A stretch of DNA of 15,600 bases from DASZZV01 sp035544835. Lineage in GTDB: Bacteria > Acidobacteriota > Thermoanaerobaculia > Gp7-AA8. The notes beneath the pieces were generated by a model. It did no database searches. It was not told the DNA's origin and was given only the letters and a program-made list of their open reading frames with translations. This document shows, piece by piece, positions 1-5,380 of this stretch (the stretch's first letter is position 1; each line of letters opens with the position of its first letter). The stretch covers positions 1 to 15,600 of the forward strand of contig DASZZV010000080.1 of assembly GCA_035544835.1 (NCBI GenBank), given 5' to 3'. A program made the position numbers and the translations under genes.

Positions 1-2
1 GC

Positions 3-112
3 CGGGTGAGGGGCGTCACAGTCTCGCCTTTGACGTACGAGGGCACGACTGCGTAGGTTGTTGTCTCTCGTGTTCCAACTTCACGCAGCGTGATCGCGCG
101 GCCCCTCACCCG
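3..112. repeat. Pair of inverted 12-base repeats at the left edge
   Basis: The 12 bases at 3-14 (CGGGTGAGGGGC) are the exact reverse complement of 101-112. They bracket 86 bases that contain no convincing gene. The minus strand is open across this stretch, but there is no Shine-Dalgarno site or recognisable product. The arms resemble the CCCCTCACCC-type motifs seen in dispersed intergenic palindromes of GC-rich bacteria. A small mobile or REP-like element is possible. The window edge prevents checking for flanking duplications. Confidence 0.4.
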
Positions 113-126
113 CGGCTGCGGCCGCA

Positions 127-149
127 CCCTCTCCCCGCCGGGGAGAGGG
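127..149. repeat. Perfect 10-bp GC-rich hairpin
   Basis: CCCTCTCCCC at 127-136 pairs perfectly with 140-149 across a 3-base loop. It sits about 70 bases beyond the divIVA stop and just right of the inverted-repeat arm at 101-112. No T-run follows on either strand, so it is not a textbook intrinsic terminator. It looks like part of a dispersed intergenic palindrome, and could still protect the 3' end of the divIVA message. Confidence 0.6.
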
Positions 150-218
150 AAGAGTTCAAACGCCGCTTCCTCTGCTCACCTGCAGAATTGCGTCAGCCCT
201 CTTCAAAGAAGCCTCGGA

Positions 219-725
219 TTACAGCGCTTCCATCGTTTTGCGGAAGATCTGCGTGATCGGCTGGTCGTTGGCTTCCTGCTCAGCGTCGAGCATCACCATC
301 TGCTGGTACGTCTCGAGGGCAGCCTTGAGTTTCGCGCGTGCGGCGCGACGCTGGAGCTTCAATTCCTGGATGGTCTTCTGAAGATCGCCGACCCGCGACA
401 TCGCCTGGTCCATGATGCGCTCTGACAGCAGCTCCGCGTCCTTCACGATCAGCTCGGCCTCTTTCTGGGCGTTGGCTTTCACTTCCTCTGAAACCCTTTG
501 CGCCGACAAAAGCGTGTCTTTGAGAATCCCCTCGCGCTGGGAATGCTCCAGCACCTCTTCACGCAGGAGGGAGTTCTCTCGCGAGAGCCGCTCCGAGTCC
601 TTGAGGAGATTCTCCATCTCCTCGGCGACGAGATGAAGGTAAGCACGCACATCGTCCACTGTGTACCCCTTCAGCGAACGACCAAACGTCTGCTTCTGAA
701 TCTCCAGCGGCGTCAGTCTCTGCAT
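219..725 (-). CDS. divIVA: DivIVA-family coiled-coil protein
   Basis: This encodes a 168-residue DivIVA-domain protein. The N-terminus MQRLTPLEIQ, then F14 and the GYTVDDVRAYL stretch (20-30), is the family's membrane-binding and dimerisation segment. The rest is almost entirely charged heptad coiled coil. DivIVA proteins assemble at curved membrane and recruit division or wall-synthesis partners. I chose the ATG at 725 because GGGAGGAAG lies just upstream and family members begin at this motif; an in-frame TTG at 764 would add 13 unrelated residues. It is last in the zinc-ribbon/yggS/yggT cluster, 87 bases after yggT. In that gap are a hairpin and a possible promoter of its own. The exact role outside Gram-positive bacteria is inferred. 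Confidence 0.9.
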   Translation of the reverse strand: MQRLTPLEIQKQTFGRSLKGYTVDDVRAYLHLVAEEMENLLKDSERLSRENSLLREEVLEHSQREGILKDTLLSAQRVSEEVKANAQKEAELIVKDAELLSERIMDQAMSRVGDLQKTIQELKLQRRAARAKLKAALETYQQMVMLDAEQEANDQPITQIFRKTMEAL

Positions 726-750
726 GACTTCCTCCCATCCCTGCACTTCA

Positions 751-769
751 TCCAGTTGAGACAACTGGA
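751..769 (-). promoter_or_regulatory. Hairpin in the divIVA leader
   Basis: TCCAGTTG (751-758) pairs with CAACTGGA (762-769), giving 8 base pairs and a 3-base loop. It lies 25 bases upstream of the divIVA start codon and just before its Shine-Dalgarno site. There is no T-run, so it is not a terminator. It may be an RNA processing or stability element, or an operator. Function unknown. Confidence 0.4.
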
Positions 770-812
770 CCTGCTGCTGCGCTTTGACAAGGCAGCTGAC
801 CCTGACGGTCGC

Positions 813-1148
813 CTACAGTATAGGACTGAAGGCTCTGGAGATGAAAAGGCGCAGGAACTGGATGAGGAGGAGAAGCAGGAGCGGCGACCAGTCGATGCCA
901 CCGGTCTTGTGTGGCGGCAGAATTCTTCGAAACGGCAAAAGCAGCGGTCTGGTAGCCCGGTGGAAAAAGTTGTTCACCTGCAAAAGTGTTTTGTAGAAGC
1001 TTCGGTACTTCCAGGGCAGCGAAGAATGCTCAGCGAACAGCACGATCCAGGAAAGTATGACCCAGACGATGACGAACCACTCGATGACCGAGAGAAGCGC
1101 CATGAAGACGTCAAGAAGAGAGGAAACAAAAGCGCTACCCACATGCAT
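813..1148 (-). CDS. yggT: YggT-family integral membrane protein
   Basis: This encodes a 111-residue, strongly hydrophobic protein of the YggT/YlmG family. Two membrane segments are visible, about residues 14-40 (with the VIVWVILSWI stretch) and 88-106. Between them is the conserved part containing NNFFHRATRPLLLPFRRILPP. Family members help distribute membrane or division complexes; in plastids the relatives act in nucleoid and thylakoid organisation. The ATG overlaps the yggS stop by one base (TGATG), so translation is probably coupled. This placement between yggS and a divIVA gene is the arrangement known from many bacteria (ylmE-ylmG-divIVA in Gram-positives), and supports an envelope or division role. 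Confidence 0.93.
   Translation of the reverse strand: MHVGSAFVSSLLDVFMALLSVIEWFVIVWVILSWIVLFAEHSSLPWKYRSFYKTLLQVNNFFHRATRPLLLPFRRILPPHKTGGIDWSPLLLLLLIQFLRLFISRAFSPIL
817..845 (-). promoter_or_regulatory. Possible divIVA promoter inside the yggT 3' end
   Basis: On the minus strand TTCATC (845-840) and TATACT (822-817) are separated by 17 bases. The -10 matches the sigma-70 consensus at five of six positions; the -35 is weak. It would start transcription near 810, upstream of the leader hairpin, letting divIVA be expressed apart from yggT. Motif evidence only. Confidence 0.3.
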
Positions 1149-1858
1149 CAGACGCGTGTCCCAAAAATGCCTCGTCCTACACGAATCATCGTAGAACCCT
1201 CTTCGATGGCTGCCTCGAAATCGGCACTCATCCCCATGGACAGATGAACAAACCCTCCATCTGCCGCCGTCGCCGCCGAGGCGTCGAACAGCTTTTTCAT
1301 GCGGGCAAAGTATTGCCTGGCCTCAAGCTCGTCGCCCTGAGGCTGGATCGTCATCAGTCCAACGACTTTCAGGCCTGCCATCAACTTCATCTCAGCCTGA
1401 GCATCGGCTACAGCATCAGGAGCGAACCCGCTTTTCTGTTCCTCGAGCCCGATGTTGACCTGGATCATCACGTCGATGGTCAGCCCATTGATGACCGTCT
1501 CACGGGAAAGCCTCTGAGCGACGTCGATCGAGTCGACACTCTGCACGACGTGGAAAAGCCGGCAGGCATCTCTGGCTTTGTTGGACTGAAGATGTCCGAT
1601 CATGTGCCAACGCGCCCGTCCGTGAATCGCTGAGATCTTGTCCTTGAATTCCTGAACGCGATTCTCCCCAATGTTGGTCACACCAGCTTCGATAGCAATA
1701 TCGATTGCCGAGGCAGGGAAAGTCTTCGACACTGCAACGAGCGTCACATCGGCGAAAGAGCGGCCGGCCCGAGAGCAGGCGCCCTCGATCTGGTCGTTTA
1801 CCCTGCGGATGTTGGCGGGAATGTCCGAAGCTCGTCGCACCGGGTTCTCAGGAGTCAT
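1148..1858 (-). CDS. yggS: YggS/PLPBP pyridoxal-phosphate homeostasis protein
   Basis: This encodes a 236-residue PLP-binding protein of the YggS/YlmE/PROSC family, a single-domain alanine-racemase-like TIM barrel. The PLP lysine is K45 in VAVSKTFP. Other conserved stretches are GENRVQEF (64-71), HMIGHLQSNK (85-94), LSMGMSADFEAAI (206-218) and the final RVGRGIFG. The family buffers PLP and affects amino-acid and cofactor pools rather than carrying out a known racemase reaction. I chose the ATG at 1858, 13 bases after the zinc-ribbon stop. The open frame extends to 1996, but that stretch overlaps the preceding gene and gives 46 non-conserved residues. It sits between the zinc-ribbon gene and yggT in the same transcription unit. 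Confidence 0.95.
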   Translation of the reverse strand: MTPENPVRRASDIPANIRRVNDQIEGACSRAGRSFADVTLVAVSKTFPASAIDIAIEAGVTNIGENRVQEFKDKISAIHGRARWHMIGHLQSNKARDACRLFHVVQSVDSIDVAQRLSRETVINGLTIDVMIQVNIGLEEQKSGFAPDAVADAQAEMKLMAGLKVVGLMTIQPQGDELEARQYFARMKKLFDASAATAADGGFVHLSMGMSADFEAAIEEGSTMIRVGRGIFGTRV

Positions 1859-1871
1859 GGATCGATCCCGG

Positions 1872-2582
1872 CTAGGAAGCGGCGCGTTCGTAGTAGAAGA
1901 TTCGACGGCAGCCTTCACAGGTGATGACTTCTCCCCGTCGCAATTGCTGCTGAACCTGCGAACGGATCTTGAACCTGCAGACGCTGCAGGCGTCATTCTC
2001 CACCCGCGACACGGCGATGCCCTGTCGCTGCTTGAAAATTCGATAGAACTCTTTCTTCAAAGGCTCAGGCAGGGTCGACTCCACGTTGGCGATTCTCTGG
2101 TGAATCTGCTCGATCTCTGACCTGAGATCGCCCAGGGATGACTGCCAGACCTCGTACTCGAGGTCGTAGCGGGCCTTCACTTCGGAGTGGCTGTCCTGAC
2201 GCTCTTCGAGCGCTTTCTGCGTCTCTTCGATCTCCGTCATCTTCCGGAGAAGATTGTCCTCAACCTCTTTGACCTGACGCCGGGACGTATCGATCTCTTT
2301 CCAGGCAGCGGCGTACTGCTGTTGATTCTTCACCTGCATCAACTGGCCCTGGAACTTTTTGAGGACTTCCTGACCGTCCTGCAGCTCGCGCTCCAGCATT
2401 CTGCGTTCCCTGGATAGCAATTCGAGCTTTTCGGTCAGCCCGCTCCGCTCACTCTCGGCTTCCTGATACTCCTGATCGACGACCGCAAAAGACTCCGGTT
2501 TCGAATTCAGATCATGCTCTTTAGCGGCAAGGTGGGACATCTCTTTCTGCAGTTCCCATAGCCGCTCCAACGTCTGATTCAA
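1872..2582 (-). CDS. Coiled-coil protein with C-terminal C4 zinc ribbon
   Basis: This encodes a 236-residue protein. Residues 1-180 are a long charged coiled coil, including the family-typical VKNQQQYAAAWKEI (84-97). The C-terminus is a four-cysteine zinc ribbon with C199, C202, C222 and C225 (CxxC...CxxC). This is the widespread bacterial 'C4-type zinc ribbon' (CT398-like) family, thought to be a scaffold or nucleic-acid-associated adaptor; its molecular function is unsettled. The start is TTG, supported by GGAGG at 2593-2589 with a 6-base spacer and by the absence of an ATG nearby. It heads the yggS/yggT/divIVA cluster. A strong terminator hairpin ends directly in front of its ribosome-binding site. 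Confidence 0.92.
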   Translation of the reverse strand: MNQTLERLWELQKEMSHLAAKEHDLNSKPESFAVVDQEYQEAESERSGLTEKLELLSRERRMLERELQDGQEVLKKFQGQLMQVKNQQQYAAAWKEIDTSRRQVKEVEDNLLRKMTEIEETQKALEERQDSHSEVKARYDLEYEVWQSSLGDLRSEIEQIHQRIANVESTLPEPLKKEFYRIFKQRQGIAVSRVENDACSVCRFKIRSQVQQQLRRGEVITCEGCRRIFYYERAAS

Positions 2583-2594
2583 CGATGTCCTCCA

Positions 2595-2625
2595 AAAGAA
2601 AAAAGGCGTTCCTCAGGGGAACGCC
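2595..2625 (-). terminator. Intrinsic terminator directly ahead of the zinc-ribbon gene
   Basis: On the minus strand GGCGTTCC (2625-2618) pairs with GGAACGCC (2612-2605) around a 5-base loop, followed by TTTTTTCTTTT (2604-2594). This is a textbook Rho-independent terminator for the upstream CAU tRNA. The T-run runs straight into the GGAGG of the next gene, leaving no room for a promoter between them, so it may also act as an attenuator. Confidence 0.85.
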
Positions 2626-2732
2626 ATTCGAGATTTTGCTCTCTGCCGGTACTTGACAGGGGCAGCAACGGGCAGCTCCGATTGTGACTTTGATGTTCTC
2701 GCCTGCCTCTATTCATCAACGATCCGCGTTCT

Positions 2733-2808
2733 TGGTGGGTCCACCAGGATTCGAACCTGGGACCTGCCGGTTATGAGCCGGTAGCTCTAACCGCTGAGCT
2801 ATGGACCC
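2733..2808 (-). tRNA. tRNA with CAU anticodon (Ile2 or elongator Met)
   Basis: This is a complete 76-base tRNA with the CCA end encoded (2735-2733). The acceptor stem GGGTCCA pairs with TGGACCC (2743-2737). The D arm has GCTC/GAGC, and the T arm CCAGG-TTCGAAT-CCTGG is perfect. The anticodon loop is CTCATAA, with CAU at 2775-2773. The anticodon stem ACCGG/CCGGC has four good pairs and an A27-C43 mismatch. G1-C72 pairing and the absence of the three G-C pairs at 29-31/39-41 rule out the initiator. The layout resembles lysidine-modified Ile2 tRNAs more than elongator Met, but this cannot be settled by eye. Confidence 0.96.
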
Positions 2809-2818
2809 AAGTCTGGCG

Positions 2819-2827
2819 ATTCTAGCA
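2819..2827 (-). promoter_or_regulatory. Extended -10 promoter for the CAU tRNA
   Basis: On the minus strand TGCTAGAAT (2827-2819) is an extended -10 element (TGn followed by TAGAAT, five of six consensus positions). It lies 10 bases ahead of the mature tRNA end at 2808, putting transcription start near 2812. No good -35 is seen, as expected for extended -10 promoters. Confidence 0.5.
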
Positions 2828-2870
2828 CAGGGGCGAACGATCGATTTGCGGGAGGGGAGCATTGGGCACA

Positions 2871-2966
2871 AATTGAGAATTGAGAATTGAGGAATTGAGA
2901 AAGAGGGACGGAGTCAATCGAGCTCTTCGCCTTTATTTCTCAATTCCCAATTCTCAATTCTCAATT
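2871..2966. repeat. Heptad-repeat hairpin A (AATTGAG units)
   Basis: The left arm (2871-2902) is four AATTGAG-type units, the third and fourth separated by an extra G. The right arm (2936-2966) is its reverse complement with a single one-base bulge, so the two arms form about 31 base pairs. The loop (2903-2935, 33 bases) starts GAGGGACGGAG and contains CGAGCTCTT. It lies between the LysM gene's terminator and the tRNA promoter, and no gene is apparent in it. It belongs with the three other heptad hairpins in this window. Confidence 0.85.
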
Positions 2967-2975
2967 CGTTTCACC

Positions 2976-2999
2976 AAAAAAGGGCCCGAAGGCCCTTTT
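2976..2999 (-). terminator. UUCG-loop intrinsic terminator of the LysM gene
   Basis: On the minus strand AAAAGGGCC (2999-2991) pairs with GGCCCTTTT (2986-2978) around a TTCG loop closed by C-G, an exceptionally stable tetraloop. A six-T run (2981-2976) follows. It lies 24 bases after the LysM gene's stop codon, the right place for its terminator. The A/T ends make it potentially bidirectional. Confidence 0.9.
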
Positions 3000-3022
3000 G
3001 AACGACATTTTCTGTGGATTCG

Positions 3023-4180
3023 TTACTTCAATTCGATGCGATCGCCGACCTTGATCGAATAGCGCATCCGCACTATTTTCGCGGTCGCGGAATGGGCTTC
3101 AGCGGTCAGGACCCCGATCTCACCGAGAAGCTGGCGAGGAACACCCTTTTCAGGCAGCTCACGATAGACGGTCAGGAAGTCCCCCGGCTGCACGAGGTCG
3201 TCGCGACCGAGGTCGATCTCGAGGATGTTTCCCTCTCCCAGAGCGTAGTAGAAGTCCTTTGAATTCACGATGAAGCCGGCGGTCTTGCCCGAGGGAGGCG
3301 AGCAAACGGTGTTCATCGGCGTCAGACGCGCCAGAGGAATTGGAATCTCGGGCATCGGCTTCAAACGGTCGCCGATGTGAAGGTCTTTGCAGGCCTGAGT
3401 CACCAGCGCGGTGGATCTCGTCTCTCCGGCGCACAGAATCTTGACGCGCCCTCTGAAATCGTAGTGGCGACCCAGTATCGCGCCGCTCTTGGGATGGTGA
3501 ACGACCTCGGCGGGCATGACGACCAGATAGGTATCTCCGGCATTGATCCCGGTTGTCGTTCCGCCGTCGACGAAGATGAGCTCCCCAGTCCCGACGCCTT
3601 CTGACTGCACCTTCGCCCCAGGGGTGAACTTCAATTCGACATCTTCAAAGCCGGCAATCCGATTCGGCATCGTCTCGTCGAGGTCACCGAGATAGCCCCA
3701 GCAATAGATGTCGGATTCGACACCGAGCGCAATGGGCTGGCCAGCGGCATTATTTTGCTCAGCAGTCATGACGGTTTGACCAACAGTCGTGCCACCTGAG
3801 GAGGTATCGGTCGACACAGTCGTTCTGGTCTCAGTCGTCGAGCTCCCCGATGCCGCCTCCCCCTGGACCTGAAGGGGATCGCCCGGATAGATCCAGTGTG
3901 CATCCGTGATGTAGGTGTTGGCTTCCCACAGCTGAGGCCAGAGATAGGCGTTGCCGTAGAATTTCTGCCCCAGGGCCCAGAGGGTATCGCCCTTCACGAT
4001 CGTGTAGGCGCTGGTACCCGCGGGAAAGGCCGCCGGATCGGGAGGAATGTAGGGAGTGAAATGATCCCCCACCTTGTGAAGATGAGATGGAGGTCTTGTG
4101 GAGGACTTCTTCGACGCTCCGAGGACGGGCAACGCCGCCAGAACGACGAGGACCGGGATCACACTACGCACACGCACCAT
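3023..4180 (-). CDS. Secreted LysM-domain protein
   Basis: This encodes a 385-residue exported protein. Residues 1-22 are a signal peptide (basic start, hydrophobic VIPVLVVLAALPVLG, likely cut after LGA). A Pro/Lys-rich linker is followed by one LysM module, about residues 58-106, with YTIVKGDTLWALGQKFYGNA and a WIYPGDPLQV ending. LysM domains bind peptidoglycan glycan chains. Residues 110-140 are a Ser/Thr-rich linker. The remaining 240 residues are a beta-rich region I cannot assign; three or four cysteines in it may form disulfides. The start ATG has GGGAGGGGG just upstream. It follows the lytic transglycosylase gene on the same strand and ends at a strong terminator. It is probably a periplasmic or wall-associated structural or regulatory protein. 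Confidence 0.88.
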   Translation of the reverse strand: MVRVRSVIPVLVVLAALPVLGASKKSSTRPPSHLHKVGDHFTPYIPPDPAAFPAGTSAYTIVKGDTLWALGQKFYGNAYLWPQLWEANTYITDAHWIYPGDPLQVQGEAASGSSTTETRTTVSTDTSSGGTTVGQTVMTAEQNNAAGQPIALGVESDIYCWGYLGDLDETMPNRIAGFEDVELKFTPGAKVQSEGVGTGELIFVDGGTTTGINAGDTYLVVMPAEVVHHPKSGAILGRHYDFRGRVKILCAGETRSTALVTQACKDLHIGDRLKPMPEIPIPLARLTPMNTVCSPPSGKTAGFIVNSKDFYYALGEGNILEIDLGRDDLVQPGDFLTVYRELPEKGVPRQLLGEIGVLTAEAHSATAKIVRMRYSIKVGDRIELK

Positions 4181-4219
4181 ATTCCCCCTCCCGCAATTGT
4201 CGAACGAGAATGCAGGGAA

Positions 4220-4249
4220 ACGTTAGCGCAAAGCGCCCCTAAGTGTCAA
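4220..4249 (-). promoter_or_regulatory. Candidate promoter of the LysM gene
   Basis: On the minus strand a perfect TTGACA (4249-4244) is followed, after 18 bases, by TAACGT (4225-4220), a weak -10. Transcription would begin near 4213, giving a leader of about 33 bases with a strong Shine-Dalgarno site. A GAAGAAC/GTTCTTC inverted repeat at 4252-4267 lies just upstream of the -35 and could be an activator or operator site. Confidence 0.4.
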
Positions 4250-4274
4250 ATGAAGAACGAGTTCTTCGGACAAC

Positions 4275-4327
4275 AGCTTCTAGCTTTTAGCTCCTAGCTA
4301 GAAGCTAAAAGCTAGAAGCTAGAAGCT
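4275..4327. repeat. Heptad-repeat hairpin B (AGAAGCT units)
   Basis: Left units AGCTTCT, AGCTTTT and AGCTCCT (4275-4295) pair with right units AGAAGCT, AAAAGCT and AGAAGCT (4300-4320) with one mismatch across a 4-base AGCT loop; a fourth AGAAGCT extends to 4327. Unlike the other three hairpins it has no long loop, and its purine-rich arm is on the right. It lies between the end of the transglycosylase gene and the LysM promoter. Confidence 0.85.
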
Positions 4328-4354
4328 GCTCTCCGCCAAGCGGGTCGAGCGAGC

Positions 4355-5242
4355 TTAGTTTGACACACCGCGCGTCTCGACGGCTCTTGCTTCGCGGTAC
4401 TGCTCGAGCTGGCGCGTGTTTCTCTCGTAGCGGCTGAGGACATTCTTCACGTAGTTCCGTGTCTCACGGTAGGGTGGAACTCCGTTGAAGCGCCGCACGT
4501 TGCCTTCGCCTGCATTGTAGGCGGCGATGGTCTTCTTGAGGTTCCCGTCGAAACGCCCATCGAGATATTTCAGGTATTTCACACCCGCTTCGACGTTCTG
4601 ATCTGCGTCGTAGAGATTGCGAGCGCCCATCCAGCGACCGGTCCTGGGCATCAACTGCATGAGCCCCTGGGCGCCGACCTGCGATCGGGCATTTTCCCGA
4701 AAACGCGACTCCGTCTCGATCACCGCGGCGACCAGAGCCGGGTCGACGTCATATTTCTCAGCCTGCTGATGGATGACGTTACCGAAGGGGAACTGCGTCT
4801 GAAAGAATTTCTCGCGGATGGTCTTGTCGATGAATGCAAAGCTCGTGGCAAACGTCGAATCGTGTTTCTCACCTTCGGGCGAGGAAATCGGGAACCAGGA
4901 ACCGTCGAGCAAGGACGACCGGCGCGAAACCAGGCTCTCTGGAAGAATCTGCGTAAGTTTGTAGATCGAATTCGCAGCGAACTTGTCGGTGATCTGTGCC
5001 ACCAGCTCCCGGCCTTCCCCGCTGCGCTGCTTCACGACCTGAAGATGGTCCAGGTCACGCTCCACGATGTAGTGCACGTGGCTGAAGATCTGACTCGTCC
5101 CACCCACCGAGAGCGCTGCGCCGAGAACCAGCGTCATGCCTCTCTTCGTGAATCGATTCCCAACCGCTTTAGAGCGCCCGCTTCGGACGAGATTCCAACG
5201 CAAAGTCAGAGAGTCGAAAAAGCCGCGGGTGCGCATGGTCAT
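4355..5242 (-). CDS. Membrane-anchored lytic transglycosylase (SLT domain)
   Basis: This encodes a 295-residue goose-lysozyme-like lytic transglycosylase (SLT/MltE-type fold). A basic N-terminus leads to a single membrane segment, about residues 36-54, then a juxtamembrane helical region. The SLT domain covers about 153-270. The catalytic glutamate is E178 in ETESRF, followed by GAQGLMQLMP (190-199), AAYNAGEGNVRR (240-251) and YRETRNYVKNVL (258-269). The enzyme cleaves the glycan strand of peptidoglycan, forming 1,6-anhydromuramic ends. The ATG at 5242 has GAGG nine bases upstream; an ATG two codons later is an alternative. Its neighbour is the LysM protein, so this pair probably acts on the wall. 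Its leader carries an inverted repeat. Confidence 0.94.
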   Translation of the reverse strand: MTMRTRGFFDSLTLRWNLVRSGRSKAVGNRFTKRGMTLVLGAALSVGGTSQIFSHVHYIVERDLDHLQVVKQRSGEGRELVAQITDKFAANSIYKLTQILPESLVSRRSSLLDGSWFPISSPEGEKHDSTFATSFAFIDKTIREKFFQTQFPFGNVIHQQAEKYDVDPALVAAVIETESRFRENARSQVGAQGLMQLMPRTGRWMGARNLYDADQNVEAGVKYLKYLDGRFDGNLKKTIAAYNAGEGNVRRFNGVPPYRETRNYVKNVLSRYERNTRQLEQYREARAVETRGVSN

Positions 5243-5266
5243 TCAGCAGATCCTCGTGGTAATTGG

Positions 5267-5300
5267 TAGGACACCCAATCAGTTATTCAGAGTGTCCCTA
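5267..5300 (-). promoter_or_regulatory. Inverted repeat in the transglycosylase leader
   Basis: TAGGACAC (5267-5274) and GTGTCCCTA (5292-5300) are inverted copies differing by a one-base bulge, with a 17-base spacer. A shorter competing pairing, ATTGG (5262-5266) with CCAAT (5275-5279), shares part of the left arm. The pair ends 25 bases upstream of the start codon. It could be an operator or a switching leader RNA. No promoter could be identified confidently in this 109-base gap. Confidence 0.35.
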
Positions 5301-5344
5301 GTAACCGTAGAGGCCTGCAGTTTATTGCCTGGAAATCGTCCCAA

Positions 5345-5380
5345 ATTCAGGTCAAACGCCGCTAAGTGACTGACCTGAAT
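5345..5380 (-). terminator. 10-bp inverted repeat spanning the AMMECR1 stop codon
   Basis: ATTCAGGTCA (5345-5354) is a perfect inverted copy of 5371-5380 across a 16-base spacer. The TGA stop of the AMMECR1 gene falls in the left arm as written on the plus strand. On the minus strand the hairpin is followed only by a short TTT, so termination would be weak. It could equally be an operator for the downstream transglycosylase gene. Confidence 0.35.

Noticed and set aside
1..109. Possible partial minus-strand gene running off the left edge
   Set aside because: The frame is open and codon use is not bad, but there is no start with a ribosome-binding site, it begins inside palindromic repeats, and no family is recognisable in 36 residues.
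784..824. TTGACA on the plus strand near 784 as a promoter
   Set aside because: No -10 at suitable spacing (the nearest TATAGG is about 30 bases away) and there is no plus-strand gene to serve.
498..1247. Long plus-strand open frame (249 codons)
   Set aside because: It runs antisense across divIVA and yggT, whose families are clear, and its product is rich in Arg/Asp with no recognisable motif.
2880..3062. Short plus-strand frame with FSIPNSQFSI-like residues
   Set aside because: It is simply translation of heptad hairpin A and the terminator; such peptides arise from the repeat in any frame.
2871..4327. CRISPR array
   Set aside because: Repeat units are 7 bases, contiguous and arranged as inverted arms; there are no spacers or cas genes.
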